A stretch of 64,000 nt of DNA from assembly GCF_002117915.1 (NCBI RefSeq), contig NZ_BDJB01000014.1:186983-250982 (forward strand), given 5' to 3'. How positions within the stretch are numbered: position 1 is the stretch's first letter; every line of letters starts with the position of its first letter. Of this stretch, positions 8,106-16,479 are shown piece by piece. The DNA comes from Sphingomonas sp. TZW2008. Its GTDB lineage: Bacteria; Pseudomonadota; Alphaproteobacteria; Sphingomonadales; Sphingomonadaceae. The position numbers and the translations under genes are program-made. The notes under the pieces were generated by a model that was not told where the DNA came from, did no database searches, and saw only the letters and a list, made by a program, of their open reading frames with translations.

Positions 8106-9692
8106 ATGACAAAGGCGGCGGACGATTCGCGCGTCGGCGCGACGGCGTCTTCGCTTATGATGCGCTGGCCGACCGGCGCGAAACTTCTGGTGATCATCTC
8201 GATCGCGCTGCTGCCGCTCGCCGTTATCGCGCTGTTCGCGACGCTGCGCATCACCCAGATCGCCGACAATGAGGCGCGCTCCGCGCTGCGCGTCGCCTCC
8301 GCCGAGAGCAGCCGGGCGCTGGCGATCGAACTGATCGGCGACATGACGGCGCTGCGTGTCGCGGTGGACGCGCTGGAAAACGATCCCAACGATACGCCCA
8401 GCTGCGCACGGGCGAAGGGCGTGTTCGCGCAGCAGGCGAGCAACGGCGCGGTCTTCGCGATCTTCAACGGCAGCGGGCGCGTGATCTGCGGAGCGGAGTT
8501 CATCGGTTCGCGCGATACGGCGCGGATGGCGCGCGACGCGGCCGTCTCGGCGCAGATCGCGCCGGGGCGCGGCCTGTTGCTCGGCGTACTCGGACGATCG
8601 CGCCGGGTCGCGGCCGCGGCCTATTTTCCGACCGGCCTGCTGACCGAGTTGAGCCGGCCGAGCGGCTTCACTCCGGCCTATTCGGCGACGCTGATACGCG
8701 ACGGCGAGGCGCTTGAGCTGCACAAGCTGGAGCGGGAAAATGCGTTCGAGCGGCGCGAGCGTAACCAGATCGATCTGGGGATCGGCGAGCTGAAGCTGGC
8801 GATGGAGGTGCGCACCGCGCCGATCACCTCGCCGCTGGTGATCGCGCTGCTGCTGCCGCTGGTGATGTGGGTCGCGGCGGCCGGAATCGCCTGGTTCGTC
8901 GTCGATCGCCTGCTGATCCGGCCGCTACGCCAGTTGCGCGCGCACGTCGCGGCTTTCACCCCCGGCGACGAACCCGACATCGCGATGATCCGGGCGCTGC
9001 CCGCACAGGAGCTGCGTGAGCTGGGCGACACGTTCCGCGCGCTGACCCGTACCGTCGCGATCCACGAGGCGGGGCTCGCCGACGGGTTGGTGCGGCAGAC
9101 GAAGCTGACGCGCGAAGTGCACCACCGCGTCAAGAACAACCTGCAGGTGATCTCCAGCCTGATCAACTTCCACGCGCGCGGCTCGAAGACGCCCGAGGCA
9201 ACCGAGGCCTATTCATCGATCCAGCGCCGCGTCGATGCGCTGGCCGTGGTGCACCGCAATCACTTCGCCGAAATGGAGGAGAACCGCGGGTTGCAGCTGC
9301 GCCCGATGCTCGGCGAGCTCGCCTCCAACATTCGTGCCACTGCCGCCGAGGGATCGCAGCTGCGCATCCAGCTTGACATCGATCCGTATCTGGTGACGCA
9401 GGACGTCGCGGTGGCGGTAGCGTTCCTCGTCACCGAGATGATCGAGCTGGCGCTGACTTGCGACCCGGCCGCGCAGCTGCGCGTATCGGTGAAGGAGGGC
9501 GCGGACCCAAACCGTGCAACGCTGCGCGTCTCATCCCGCGCGCTGATTGAGAGTGCCGCGCTGCGCGATGGCCTGTCGACGCGGTTCGGCCGCGTGATCG
9601 AGGGCCTGTCGCGCCAGCTGCGCGCACCGCTGCACCACGATCCGCTCGCTGGGGCGTACGAGATCAGCGTTGCGGTCACGGGCAAGGATTGA
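8106..9692 (+). CDS. PhyP-like membrane sensor with HisKA_2 domain and degenerate ATPase
   Basis: A 528-residue membrane protein. An N-terminal span lies near residues 25-47, a periplasmic sensor domain follows, a second span lies near 240-265, then a HAMP-like segment (RPLRQLRAHVAAF). The dimerisation domain is of the HisKA_2 class with His340 in HRVKNNLQVISSLINFHARG. The C-terminal ATPase region is degenerate: the N-box position reads LVTEMIELALTCD instead of NELVTNALKH, and no DxGxG box is seen. In Sphingomonas melonis Fr1 the kinase-like protein PhyP beside this locus is thought to dephosphorylate PhyR; location and missing ATP motifs fit that role. Operon with nepR. Confidence 0.85.
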   Translation: MTKAADDSRVGATASSLMMRWPTGAKLLVIISIALLPLAVIALFATLRITQIADNEARSALRVASAESSRALAIELIGDMTALRVAVDALENDPNDTPSCARAKGVFAQQASNGAVFAIFNGSGRVICGAEFIGSRDTARMARDAAVSAQIAPGRGLLLGVLGRSRRVAAAAYFPTGLLTELSRPSGFTPAYSATLIRDGEALELHKLERENAFERRERNQIDLGIGELKLAMEVRTAPITSPLVIALLLPLVMWVAAAGIAWFVVDRLLIRPLRQLRAHVAAFTPGDEPDIAMIRALPAQELRELGDTFRALTRTVAIHEAGLADGLVRQTKLTREVHHRVKNNLQVISSLINFHARGSKTPEATEAYSSIQRRVDALAVVHRNHFAEMEENRGLQLRPMLGELASNIRATAAEGSQLRIQLDIDPYLVTQDVAVAVAFLVTEMIELALTCDPAAQLRVSVKEGADPNRATLRVSSRALIESAALRDGLSTRFGRVIEGLSRQLRAPLHHDPLAGAYEISVAVTGKD

Positions 9693-9751
9693 ACCGTCGA
9701 CGCACCAGTCCGGAGGTAGCGAAAAAAATTCGCGCGGACACATCACAGCTC

Positions 9752-9776
9752 GGAACCGCCGCGGTTAAGCGTCGTT
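9752..9776 (+). promoter_or_regulatory. Strong EcfG-type promoter
   Basis: GGAAC at 9752-9756, exactly 16 nt, then CGTT at 9773-9776: a full match to the alphaproteobacterial general stress response consensus. It starts 60 nt after the PhyP-like gene. The nearest downstream coding start is 200 nt away, with two hairpins and a T-rich tail in between, so it appears to drive a short non-coding transcript. Confidence 0.78.
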
Positions 9777-9782
9777 CTGTTC

Positions 9783-9886
9783 TTCGGATAGCGACTTTAT
9801 GCCCCCCCGCTCTCGCTATCCACGACATAGGCCCGGAAGCGTCAACCCTCCCCCCCCCCGGTGACGCTTCCGGGCCTTATTCTTTT
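9783..9886 (+). ncRNA. Candidate EcfG-dependent small RNA with two C-rich hairpin loops (GsrN-like)
   Basis: About 104 nt, predicted start 6-8 nt after the CGTT box. Hairpin 1: GGATAGCGA (9786-9794) pairs perfectly with TCGCTATCC (9813-9821) around an 18-nt loop holding seven consecutive C. Hairpin 2: a perfect 15-bp stem (9830-9844 with 9862-9876) around a 17-nt loop with CCCT and then ten C, followed by a T-rich tail, which is a textbook intrinsic terminator. No ribosome site or credible ORF lies inside. Caulobacter GsrN is likewise driven by the general stress sigma factor and uses a C-rich hairpin loop to bind mRNA leaders. The C-rich loops could pair with GGGAGG-like ribosome sites; that is inference. 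Exact ends are unmapped. Confidence 0.72.
9830..9886 (+). terminator. Intrinsic terminator of the candidate small RNA
   Basis: Stem GGCCCGGAAGCGTCA (9830-9844) with its exact complement at 9862-9876, then TTATTCTTTT. It may also end transcription from the nepR operon. Confidence 0.85.
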
Positions 9887-9910
9887 CCGGCGAGCTGTTC
9901 TTACGTTGAC

Positions 9911-9935
9911 GGAACGATCCGCCTGACCACGCATT
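9911..9935 (+). promoter_or_regulatory. Candidate EcfG promoter for the entericidin gene
   Basis: GGAAC (9911-9915), 16 nt, CATT (9932-9935): one base off the CGTT box. It would start RNA near 9943, about 30 nt before the lipopeptide start and beyond the preceding terminator. Confidence 0.45.
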
Positions 9936-9974
9936 TGCGTGTCGGCAGCTCCGCCGTGTTCAGGAGAATTTCAC

Positions 9975-10109
9975 ATGAAGAAGATGATCGGGATGTTCGT
10001 GGTGGCCGGTGCGCTGCTGGTGTCGGCCTGCAACACCGTCGAGGGTGTCGGCCGCGACGTATCCTCGGCCGGCGATACCGTTGCCGATACGGCGAACGGC
10101 GCGAAGTAA
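9975..10109 (+). CDS. Entericidin A/B family small lipoprotein
   Basis: A 44-residue peptide with a lipoprotein signal: MKKMIGMFVVAGALLVSAC, lipidated Cys19, then a small Gly/Ala/Asp-rich mature part (NTVEGVGRDVSSAGDTVADT). The pattern NTVEGxGxD is typical of entericidin-type peptides, which accumulate in the envelope under stress or in stationary phase. AGGAG at 9962-9966 lies 8 nt before the ATG. The gene follows a terminator and an EcfG-like promoter, so stress-sigma control is likely (inference). A G:C-rich hairpin terminates it before the convergent tatC. Confidence 0.85.
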   Translation: MKKMIGMFVVAGALLVSACNTVEGVGRDVSSAGDTVADTANGAK

Positions 10110-10131
10110 CCTTTCCCATCGATTGCCGACG

Positions 10132-10171
10132 ACGGCGGGCGCGGCCTTGGGGCAGCGTCCGCCGTTTGCTT
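10132..10171 (+). terminator. Terminator after the entericidin gene
   Basis: ACGGCGGGCGC (10132-10142) pairs with GCGTCCGCCGT (10155-10165) with one G-U, followed by TTGCTT. It touches the end of the convergent tatC. Confidence 0.6.
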
Positions 10172-10940
10172 ATTCGCCGACGACGGCCTCGGCAGTCTCG
10201 CGCGCGCGGCGGCGCTCGGTGAACCAGATACCGATCAGCGCGAGCTCGTAGAGGATACAGAGCGGGATCGCGAGCAGCAGCTGCGAGCCGACGTCGGGCG
10301 GCGTCAGCACCGCAGCGATCGCGAACGCGCCGACGATTGCGTAGCGCCGTGCGGAGACCAGCTGGCGCCGAGTAACGATCCCGCCGCGTTCAAGCAGCAT
10401 CAGCAGCACCGGCAGCAGGAAGGCGATGCCGAAGCCGAACAGGAACTGCATGATGAACGACAGGTAATTGCCGATCCCCGGCAGCGCTTCCTGACTGATC
10501 CCGCCGACGTCGCCCTGAAAGCTGAGTAGGAAATGGAGCGCCATCGGCACGGCGATGAAATACGCCATCGACGCGCCCGCGACGAACAGGACCGGCGTTG
10601 CAAGCAGGAAGGGCAGGAGCGCGCGCTTCTCATTCCGGTACAGGCCCGGCGCGACGAACTGCCACAGCTGATTGGCGATCACCGGGAAGGCGATCATCAT
10701 CGCGGCGAAGAACGCGACCTTCACCTGGACGAAGAACGCCTCAAAGATCTGTGTGTAGATCAGCCGCTTCTGCCCCGCCGCCAGCAGCGGCTGGACCAGG
10801 AACGAGAAGATGTCCTGCGCGAAATAATAACAGACCGCGAAGGCGACGATCACCGCGGCGATACAATATAGCAACCGCCGGCGAAGCTCGACGAGGTGAT
10901 CAAGGAGCGGCGCGCGCGTGTCGTCGAGATCGTCGCTCAC
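10170..10940 (-). CDS. tatC: Twin-arginine translocase subunit TatC
   Basis: A 256-residue TatC with six membrane spans, the receptor for twin-arginine signal peptides. Family features: the N-terminal [15 protein letters not shown] with its conserved Glu, [37 protein letters not shown], and the later [17 protein letters not shown]. The start is GTG at 10938-10940, overlapping the tatB stop as GTGA, which couples their translation. One likely substrate in this window is the DUF1501 protein at 16987-18138, which has an RRSFL signal. Confidence 0.96.
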   Translation of the reverse strand: MSDDLDDTRAPLLDHLVELRRRLLYCIAAVIVAFAVCYYFAQDIFSFLVQPLLAAGQKRLIYTQIFEAFFVQVKVAFFAAMMIAFPVIANQLWQFVAPGLYRNEKRALLPFLLATPVLFVAGASMAYFIAVPMALHFLLSFQGDVGGISQEALPGIGNYLSFIMQFLFGFGIAFLLPVLLMLLERGGIVTRRQLVSARRYAIVGAFAIAAVLTPPDVGSQLLLAIPLCILYELALIGIWFTERRRARETAEAVVGE

Positions 10941-11341
10941 GAGGCGGCCTTGTCCTGCGGCTGCGGTTCGGCGGGAAGCTGGGCCGGCGTCACGACAGGC
11001 TTCTCCACCATCACCGGCGCGGCGTGATCGTCATGCGGCGTTTGGTCCGTCTCAGGCGCCGGATCGGCATCGGGAAGCGCGGGCGCGACGGCCGATGGCG
11101 ACAGCGCAGGATGCTCGCGCATGATGCGCTCGTTCTCCGCCTGCCACTTCTTCTCCATCTCGGCAAGCTCCGCCTCGCGCACCATTTCATCGAAACCGGC
11201 GCGGAACTGGCGCGCTACACCGCGCGCCTTGCCGACCCAATAGCCGATGACGCGAAGCGCCTTGGGCAAATCCTTCGGGCCAATCACGATGAGCGCGACG
11301 AGCGCGACCACCGCCATCTCGGAGAAGTTGAAATCAAGCAT
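10937..11341 (-). CDS. tatB: Twin-arginine translocase subunit TatB
   Basis: A 134-residue TatB. The N-terminus [21 protein letters not shown] is the single span with the conserved Glu8, then [20 protein letters not shown] begins the amphipathic helix. The C-terminal 60 residues are Pro/Ala-rich and acidic, as is usual. It lies 29 nt after tatA and overlaps tatC by 4 nt. Confidence 0.95.
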   Translation of the reverse strand: MLDFNFSEMAVVALVALIVIGPKDLPKALRVIGYWVGKARGVARQFRAGFDEMVREAELAEMEKKWQAENERIMREHPALSPSAVAPALPDADPAPETDQTPHDDHAAPVMVEKPVVTPAQLPAEPQPQDKAAS

Positions 11342-11370
11342 GACGGATCAGCGACGCCGCGCCGTTCGAA

Positions 11371-11613
11371 TTAGCGCGCGACCTTGTCGTCGTGCACCAC
11401 CGTCTCGGCTGCCGGCCGGGCGGCCTGCTGCGCCTCGATCCGCTGCGCGGGCTTGCCTGCGGCAACGTCGTCGTCGTCCTCGGACATGCCCTTCTTGAAG
11501 CTCTTCACGCCCTTCGCGACGTCGCCCATCATGCTGGAGAAGCGCCCGCCGCCAAGCAGCAGAATGGCGACGATCGCGAGAATGAGGATATGCGGGAGGC
11601 TGAAGCTGCCCAT
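11371..11613 (-). CDS. tatA: Twin-arginine translocase subunit TatA
   Basis: An 80-residue TatA that would form the translocation pore. MGSFSLPHILILAIVAILLLGGG is the span, followed by the amphipathic FSSMMGDVAKGVKSFKKGM with the conserved Phe and Gly-Lys pattern, then an acidic EDDDD tail. It lies 26 nt after scpB and 29 nt before tatB, continuing the run from argS. Confidence 0.95.
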   Translation of the reverse strand: MGSFSLPHILILAIVAILLLGGGRFSSMMGDVAKGVKSFKKGMSEDDDDVAAGKPAQRIEAQQAARPAAETVVHDDKVAR

Positions 11614-11639
11614 GGGGATTCTCCTGAAGTCCCGTCCAT

Positions 11640-12209
11640 CTAGTCGTCCTCGTTGGCCTTTTCTACTGCTCGTTCCACCGCGAGATCGACGGGATCGAGC
11701 AGGCCCGCCGCACGCAGATCGTCGATGCCCGGCAGATCGCGGCGCGTTTCCAGGCCGAAATGTGCGAGAAACGCTGGAGTGGTGGCGAACGTCAGCGGGC
11801 GACCGGGGATCTCGCGGCGCCCGGCGGGACGGACCCAGCCCGCCTCCATCAGCACGTCGAGCGTGCCTTTCGAAATCTGCACCCCGCGGATCGCCTCAAT
11901 CTCAGCGCGGGTGACGGGCTCGTGATAGGCGATGATCGCCAGCGTCTCGATCCCCGCGCGGCTCAGCCGGCGTACCTCCTCGCGCTCGCGTCGCAGCAGA
12001 TGCGCCAGATCGCCGGCAGTCTGGAAGTGCCAGCGTTCGCCGCGCCGGACGAGGTTGATGCCGCGGCCGGCATAATCACTCACGAGCCGATCGAGCGCGG
12101 CACGCACGTCACCCGCGACATAGGCGCGCATGCTGTCGACCGTCATCGGCTCGGCGGCGGCGAAGAGCAGCGCCTCGACCGCGCGCACGGTGTCGTCGAG
12201 CGGGGTCAC
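11640..12209 (-). CDS. scpB: Segregation and condensation protein B
   Basis: A 189-residue ScpB, the winged-helix partner of ScpA and Smc in chromosome condensation. Typical segments: AVEALLFAAAEPMTVDSM, LETLAIIAYHEPVTRAEIE (read here as IETLAIIAYHEPVTRAEIE), IRGVQISKGTLDVLMEAGWV and RPLTFATTPAFLAHFGL. The start is GTG at 12207-12209, overlapping the scpA TGA as GTGA; the much longer upstream frame is the antisense-phase reading of scpA and is rejected. tatA follows after 26 nt. Confidence 0.94.
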   Translation of the reverse strand: MTPLDDTVRAVEALLFAAAEPMTVDSMRAYVAGDVRAALDRLVSDYAGRGINLVRRGERWHFQTAGDLAHLLRREREEVRRLSRAGIETLAIIAYHEPVTRAEIEAIRGVQISKGTLDVLMEAGWVRPAGRREIPGRPLTFATTPAFLAHFGLETRRDLPGIDDLRAAGLLDPVDLAVERAVEKANEDD

Positions 12210-12931
12210 GCGGGGGCGCGAAGGTAGAGCGGCGCGAACGGCGCCGCCTGTTGCAGCTCGACCCGACCCTGGCGCGCGAGTTCGAGCGCGGCGAGAAAGC
12301 TCGACGCCAGTGCCGAGCGCCGAAACGCACCGGTGGCGTCGTCGGGCAGGAAGCGCTCGATCGCCGTCCATGAAACATGCGATCCGACCATCGCGGCGAC
12401 GCGCGCGATCGCCGCGTCGAGGGTCATCACCGCGCGATCCTGGACGACATGCATCACCGGCCGCGTTCGCGCGCTCACACGCCCGTAGCCGGCGATCAGA
12501 TCGTAGATCTCCGCCGACCAGCGCGGCGTTCGGATCGTCCGCAAACCTTCGGCTGCCGCCCGCCTGAACACGTCGCGGCCCAGCCGATCGCGCGCCATCA
12601 GCCGCGCCCCGGCCTCGCGCATTGCCGCGAGCCGCTCGAGCCGTAGCTGCAGCCGAAGCGCGAGTTCCTCGGGATCGGCATCCGCCACCGGATCGCGCGG
12701 CAGCAGCAGCGCCGATTTTAAATAGGCGAGCCAGGCGGCCATGACGAGATAATCGGCCGCGAGCTCGAGCTGCAACGTGCGCGCGCGTTCGACATAGCCG
12801 AGATATTGCTCGACCAGCGCGAGGATCGAGATTCGCGTCAGATCGACCTTCTGCGCGCGCGCGAGGTTGAGCAGCAGGTCGAGCGGGCCTTCCCACCCGT
12901 CGAGGTCGAGCGTCAGCTGCTCGCCCGTCAC
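12206..12931 (-). CDS. scpA: Segregation and condensation protein A
   Basis: A 241-residue kleisin ScpA. The family start DGWEGPLDLLLNLARAQKVD is clear, followed by ISILALVEQYLGYVERAR and MAAWLAYLKSALLLP. It bridges the Smc heads with ScpB. The start is GTG at 12929-12931, overlapping the nagZ stop, so nagZ, scpA and scpB appear translationally coupled. Confidence 0.95.
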   Translation of the reverse strand: MTGEQLTLDLDGWEGPLDLLLNLARAQKVDLTRISILALVEQYLGYVERARTLQLELAADYLVMAAWLAYLKSALLLPRDPVADADPEELALRLQLRLERLAAMREAGARLMARDRLGRDVFRRAAAEGLRTIRTPRWSAEIYDLIAGYGRVSARTRPVMHVVQDRAVMTLDAAIARVAAMVGSHVSWTAIERFLPDDATGAFRRSALASSFLAALELARQGRVELQQAAPFAPLYLRAPA

Positions 12932-13935
12932 ACCGCCGCCAGGGCGAGTAGCGCGTCGCGCTTCTCGATCAGCGCGGCGAAATCACCTTCGGGCGCCGCG
13001 ACGCTGGCCATTGCGCGATCGAGCCGCGCGCGCCCGATCGGCGTGATATCGCCCAGCCGCCCCGCGATCTCGACCATCTCGTCCATCCGCGCCCAGCAGT
13101 CGAGCACGACGTCGCACCCCGCGGCGATCGACGCCGCCGCCTTCTCGCCCGGCGTGCCCGACAGCGCCTTCATATCGATGTCGTCGGTCATCAGCAGGCC
13201 ATCGAAGCCGATCCGGCCGCGTATCACCTGCTCGATCACCGTAGGTGAAAGCGTTGCGGGAAGGTCGCGATCCCACGCCTCGAAGACGATGTGGCTCGTC
13301 ATTCCCATCGGCGCCCCGGCGAGCGCCCGGAACGGGGCGATATCGTCCTCGAGCTCGGCATCGGTCGCAGTGACGGTGGGCAGATGATGGTGCGTGTCGA
13401 CGATCGCGCGGCCGTGCCCCGGCATGTGCTTGACGACGCCCACGACGCCGCCGGCGGCCAACCCTTCGAGCGTCGCGCGCCCCATCGCGGCGACGCGCAT
13501 CGGCTCGTGGCCATAGGCCCGGCTGGTGATCGCCTCGGTCGTCTCGGGCCGTGCGACGTCGAGTAGCGGCAGACAATCGACGGTGATGCCGACCTCGGCG
13601 AGCATCAGGCCCAGCGCCGTGGCGTTGGCGCGTGCGGCCTCGATCGCGGAGATCGGCGCGCGTTCGTACAACGCGTCGAACGCCGGCCCGGCGGGAAAGC
13701 TCGGCCATTCCGGCGGGCCGAGCCGGGCGACGCGTCCGCCCTCTTGATCGACGAGAATCGCGACGTCGTCGCGCGCTTCGAGATCGCGCAACGCATCGGT
13801 GAGCGCGCGCAGCTGCGCCCGATCGACGACGTTGCGCTTGAATAGGATATAGCCGGCGGGACGCGCCTCGGCGAAGAAGGCGCGCTCGTCCGCCGTGAGT
13901 ACCGGGCCAGACAGACCGAAGATGACGGGTTTCAT
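12928..13935 (-). CDS. nagZ: Beta-N-acetylhexosaminidase NagZ
   Basis: A 335-residue glycoside hydrolase family 3 enzyme that removes GlcNAc from anhydro-muropeptides during cell-wall recycling in the cytoplasm. Motifs: FKRNVVD, LVDQEGGRVARL (substrate-binding), VVKHMPGHGRAIVDTHHHLP with the catalytic Asp-His pair, and GLLMTDDIDMKALSG with the nucleophile Asp. No signal peptide is present, as expected. It is preceded 82 nt upstream by the SPOR gene, also a cell-wall gene. Confidence 0.95.
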   Translation of the reverse strand: MKPVIFGLSGPVLTADERAFFAEARPAGYILFKRNVVDRAQLRALTDALRDLEARDDVAILVDQEGGRVARLGPPEWPSFPAGPAFDALYERAPISAIEAARANATALGLMLAEVGITVDCLPLLDVARPETTEAITSRAYGHEPMRVAAMGRATLEGLAAGGVVGVVKHMPGHGRAIVDTHHHLPTVTATDAELEDDIAPFRALAGAPMGMTSHIVFEAWDRDLPATLSPTVIEQVIRGRIGFDGLLMTDDIDMKALSGTPGEKAAASIAAGCDVVLDCWARMDEMVEIAGRLGDITPIGRARLDRAMASVAAPEGDFAALIEKRDALLALAAV

Positions 13936-14017
13936 CGCGGCGGATTAGCCCAAGGCTGCGCGATTTTCACCCCCGGGGTGCGCGAACCGCCGGCTGGACG
14001 GTCCGCCACGCTATCGA

Positions 14018-14755
14018 TTAGCTAGTGACGAAACACTTCTCGCCCGCGACCGCCAGCCGGCCGCAGATATCCGCAGCAGCACCGGCGCTGCCGGCATTGA
14101 CCTTGAGGCGGAAGACCTTGCGGCCGTTGACGTCCGCCTGCTGGACCGACTTGCCGAGCGTCGCAACATAGCCGAAGCGCTTGGCAATCGCGCTCCACGC
14201 CGCATTCGCCGCCGCCTCGCTCGGAAACGCGCCGAGCTGGACGAGCGACCCGCCCGATGCGGCGCCGGGCACGGGGCCCTTTGGCGCGGTCATCGGCGCC
14301 GCCGCAGTGAGCCGGCCGCCCGAGCCGGGGACTTCGGCGTTGGTGCGCGCGGCGCCCGCGGTCGTAGCAACCGACGGCGCGGCATTGGGCACACGACGCC
14401 CCGTGATCGGCGCCTCGGGCACGGCCTTCAAATCGATCGCGGCCGAGCCGTTCGCACCAGCGCTGGCGGCGATCGCCGAATCGCCCTCGCCCTCAACCTT
14501 GAGGCCACCGGGATCATCCGGCTTGATCTTATAGTCGCCTTCCTGCGCCGCGATCAGCTCGCCCTGCCCATCGGGCGCGCGGTTCTGCATCTTGAATACG
14601 CCGAAGACGATCGCGGCGAGCAGCGCGAGGCCAAGCAGCACCAGCACGACGACGCGCAGCACGCCGGGGCTGTCGGGCTCATCGGGTTCGACCGTCTCGA
14701 GCCACGGCAGACGATCCTCGTCCCTCAGATCGATTTCGTCGCTCGCCATGGCCAT
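14018..14755 (-). CDS. SPOR-domain membrane protein
   Basis: A 245-residue protein: acidic cytoplasmic N-terminus (SDEIDLRDEDRLPWLETVE), one span near residues 35-55 (VLRVVVLVLLGLALLAAIVFG), a Pro/Ala/Gly-rich linker, and a C-terminal SPOR domain (about 170-245: GGSLVQLGAFPSEAAANAAW ... KVNAGSAGAAADICGRLAV). SPOR domains bind denuded glycan strands at the division site. The ATG at 14753-14755 overlaps the argS stop by one base (TGATG). A GTG one codon earlier is an alternative. Confidence 0.86.
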   Translation of the reverse strand: MAMASDEIDLRDEDRLPWLETVEPDEPDSPGVLRVVVLVLLGLALLAAIVFGVFKMQNRAPDGQGELIAAQEGDYKIKPDDPGGLKVEGEGDSAIAASAGANGSAAIDLKAVPEAPITGRRVPNAAPSVATTAGAARTNAEVPGSGGRLTAAAPMTAPKGPVPGAASGGSLVQLGAFPSEAAANAAWSAIAKRFGYVATLGKSVQQADVNGRKVFRLKVNAGSAGAAADICGRLAVAGEKCFVTS

Positions 14756-16479
14756 CACATCTCCGAAACCGCCTCCACGCCCATGATGGAGAGGCCGTTG
14801 CGGATAATTTGCCCGATCCCGTCCGCCAAGGAAAGACGCGCGGCGGTTGCGCCATGGTCGTCGACTTGCAGGAAGCGGCGATCGGGACGATCGTTGCCGA
14901 CGTTCCACAAGGCATGGAATGCGGCAGCCAAGTCGTACAGATAAAAGGCAATTCGATGCGGCTCGCGTGCGGTGGCAGCGGTTTCGACGACCCGCGGGAA
15001 CTGCGCGGCAAGCTTCACCAGCGCGAGTTCCTCCGTATCAAGCCGGGACAAATCGGGCGCGTCCACGGCGATATTCGCCTCAGCCGCGCGGCGGCGGAGC
15101 GAGGCGATCCGCGCGTGGGCATATTGGACGTAGAATACCGGATTGTCCTTCGACGCCTCGACCACCTTGGCGAAATCGAAGTCCATCTGCGCGTCGGCAC
15201 GGCGCGTCAGCATCGTGAAGCGCACGACGTCCTTGCCAACCTCGCGCACTACGTCCGCAAGCGTGACGAAATTGCCCGCGCGCTTCGACATCTTCACCGG
15301 CTCGCCGTTGCGCAGCAGCCGCACCATCTGGACGAGCTTAACGTCGAAGCGCGTCTTCCCCTCGGTCAGCGCGGCGACCGCTGCCTGGATTCGCTTCACC
15401 GTGCCCGCATGGTCGGCGCCCCAGATGTCGATCAGTTCATCGGCCGATTGCGCCTTCTGGAAATGGTAGGCGAGGTCCGCGCCGAAATAGGTCCACTCGC
15501 CAGTCGACTTCTTGATCGGACGATCCTGATCGTCGCCGAATTGCGTCGAACGGAACAGCGGCAGTTGCACCGGCTCCCAGTCCTCGGGCGTCTCGCCCTT
15601 GGGCGCCTCTAGCACGCCGTCGTAGACGAGATCGCGCGCCCGCAGCCACGCCTCCGCCGCCTCGGGCTTGCCCGCCGCCTGCAACTCGGCCTCGGACGCG
15701 AAGACGTCGTGATGGATGCCCAGTAGCGCGAGATCTTCCTTGATCCGCGCCATCATCGCATCGACGGTGAAGACGCGGAACGTCGCCAGCCATTCGCTCT
15801 CGGGCGCGTCGACGTAGCGACCGCCGAACTCGGCGGCGAGCGCCGCGCCGACGGGCACGAGATAATCGCCGGGGTAGAGTCCTTCCGGGATATCGCCGAT
15901 CGCCGCGCCCAGCGCCTCGCGGTAGCGCAGATGCGCCGACCGGGCGAGCGTCTGCACCTGGCTGCCGGCATCATTGATGACATATTCGCGGATCACGCGA
16001 TGCCCGCCGAACGCAAGCAGGTTGGCGAGCGCATCGCCCACCACCGCGCCGCGGCAATGCCCCATGTGCATCGGGCCGGTAGGGTTCGCGGAGACGTATT
16101 CGACGTTGACGACGGTGCCCTGCCCACGCGTCGAACGGCCGTAGTCGTCGCCCGCCGCCGCGATCGCGGCAAGCTCGCCGCGCCAGCTGTCGTCGCTAAG
16201 GCGCAGGTTGATGAAGCCCGGCCCCGCGATCTCAACCGTGGCGACCTCGTCGATCCGACGAAGCGCGTCGGCGATCTTCTCCGCAAGCGCGCGCGGATTG
16301 GTCTTCGCTGCCTTGGCGAGCACCATGGCCGCGTTGGTGGCAAGATCGCCATGGCTCGCGTCGCGCGGCGGCTCGACGGTGACGTTGCGACGGTCGATCG
16401 CGGCATCGAGATCGCCAGTGGCGACGAGGCTGTCGAGCGCCGCATCGACGTGCGCGGCGAAACGGGAATAGAGCGTCAT
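14755..16479 (-). CDS. argS: Arginyl-tRNA synthetase
   Basis: A 574-residue class I synthetase charging tRNA-Arg. The N-terminal Add1 domain is seen in PRDASHGDLATNAAMVLAKA; the HIGH signature is in NPTGPMHMGHCRGAVVGDAL; the KMSK-like motif reads VKMSKRAGNFVTLADVV. The C-terminal anticodon-binding part ends at EAVSEM. The open frame continues 43 codons upstream, but ATG 16477-16479 (MTLYSRFAAHVDAALDSL) is the family-like start. It heads the run argS-SPOR-nagZ-scpAB-tatABC. Confidence 0.96.
   Translation of the reverse strand: MTLYSRFAAHVDAALDSLVATGDLDAAIDRRNVTVEPPRDASHGDLATNAAMVLAKAAKTNPRALAEKIADALRRIDEVATVEIAGPGFINLRLSDDSWRGELAAIAAAGDDYGRSTRGQGTVVNVEYVSANPTGPMHMGHCRGAVVGDALANLLAFGGHRVIREYVINDAGSQVQTLARSAHLRYREALGAAIGDIPEGLYPGDYLVPVGAALAAEFGGRYVDAPESEWLATFRVFTVDAMMARIKEDLALLGIHHDVFASEAELQAAGKPEAAEAWLRARDLVYDGVLEAPKGETPEDWEPVQLPLFRSTQFGDDQDRPIKKSTGEWTYFGADLAYHFQKAQSADELIDIWGADHAGTVKRIQAAVAALTEGKTRFDVKLVQMVRLLRNGEPVKMSKRAGNFVTLADVVREVGKDVVRFTMLTRRADAQMDFDFAKVVEASKDNPVFYVQYAHARIASLRRRAAEANIAVDAPDLSRLDTEELALVKLAAQFPRVVETAATAREPHRIAFYLYDLAAAFHALWNVGNDRPDRRFLQVDDHGATAARLSLADGIGQIIRNGLSIMGVEAVSEM

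Noticed and set aside
9693..9886. Reading the hairpins at 9786-9876 only as a terminator for the nepR-phyP operon
   Set aside because: The full EcfG promoter lies downstream of the stop codon and a second, unneeded hairpin precedes the terminator, so a separate transcript is the better explanation, although the terminator may serve both.
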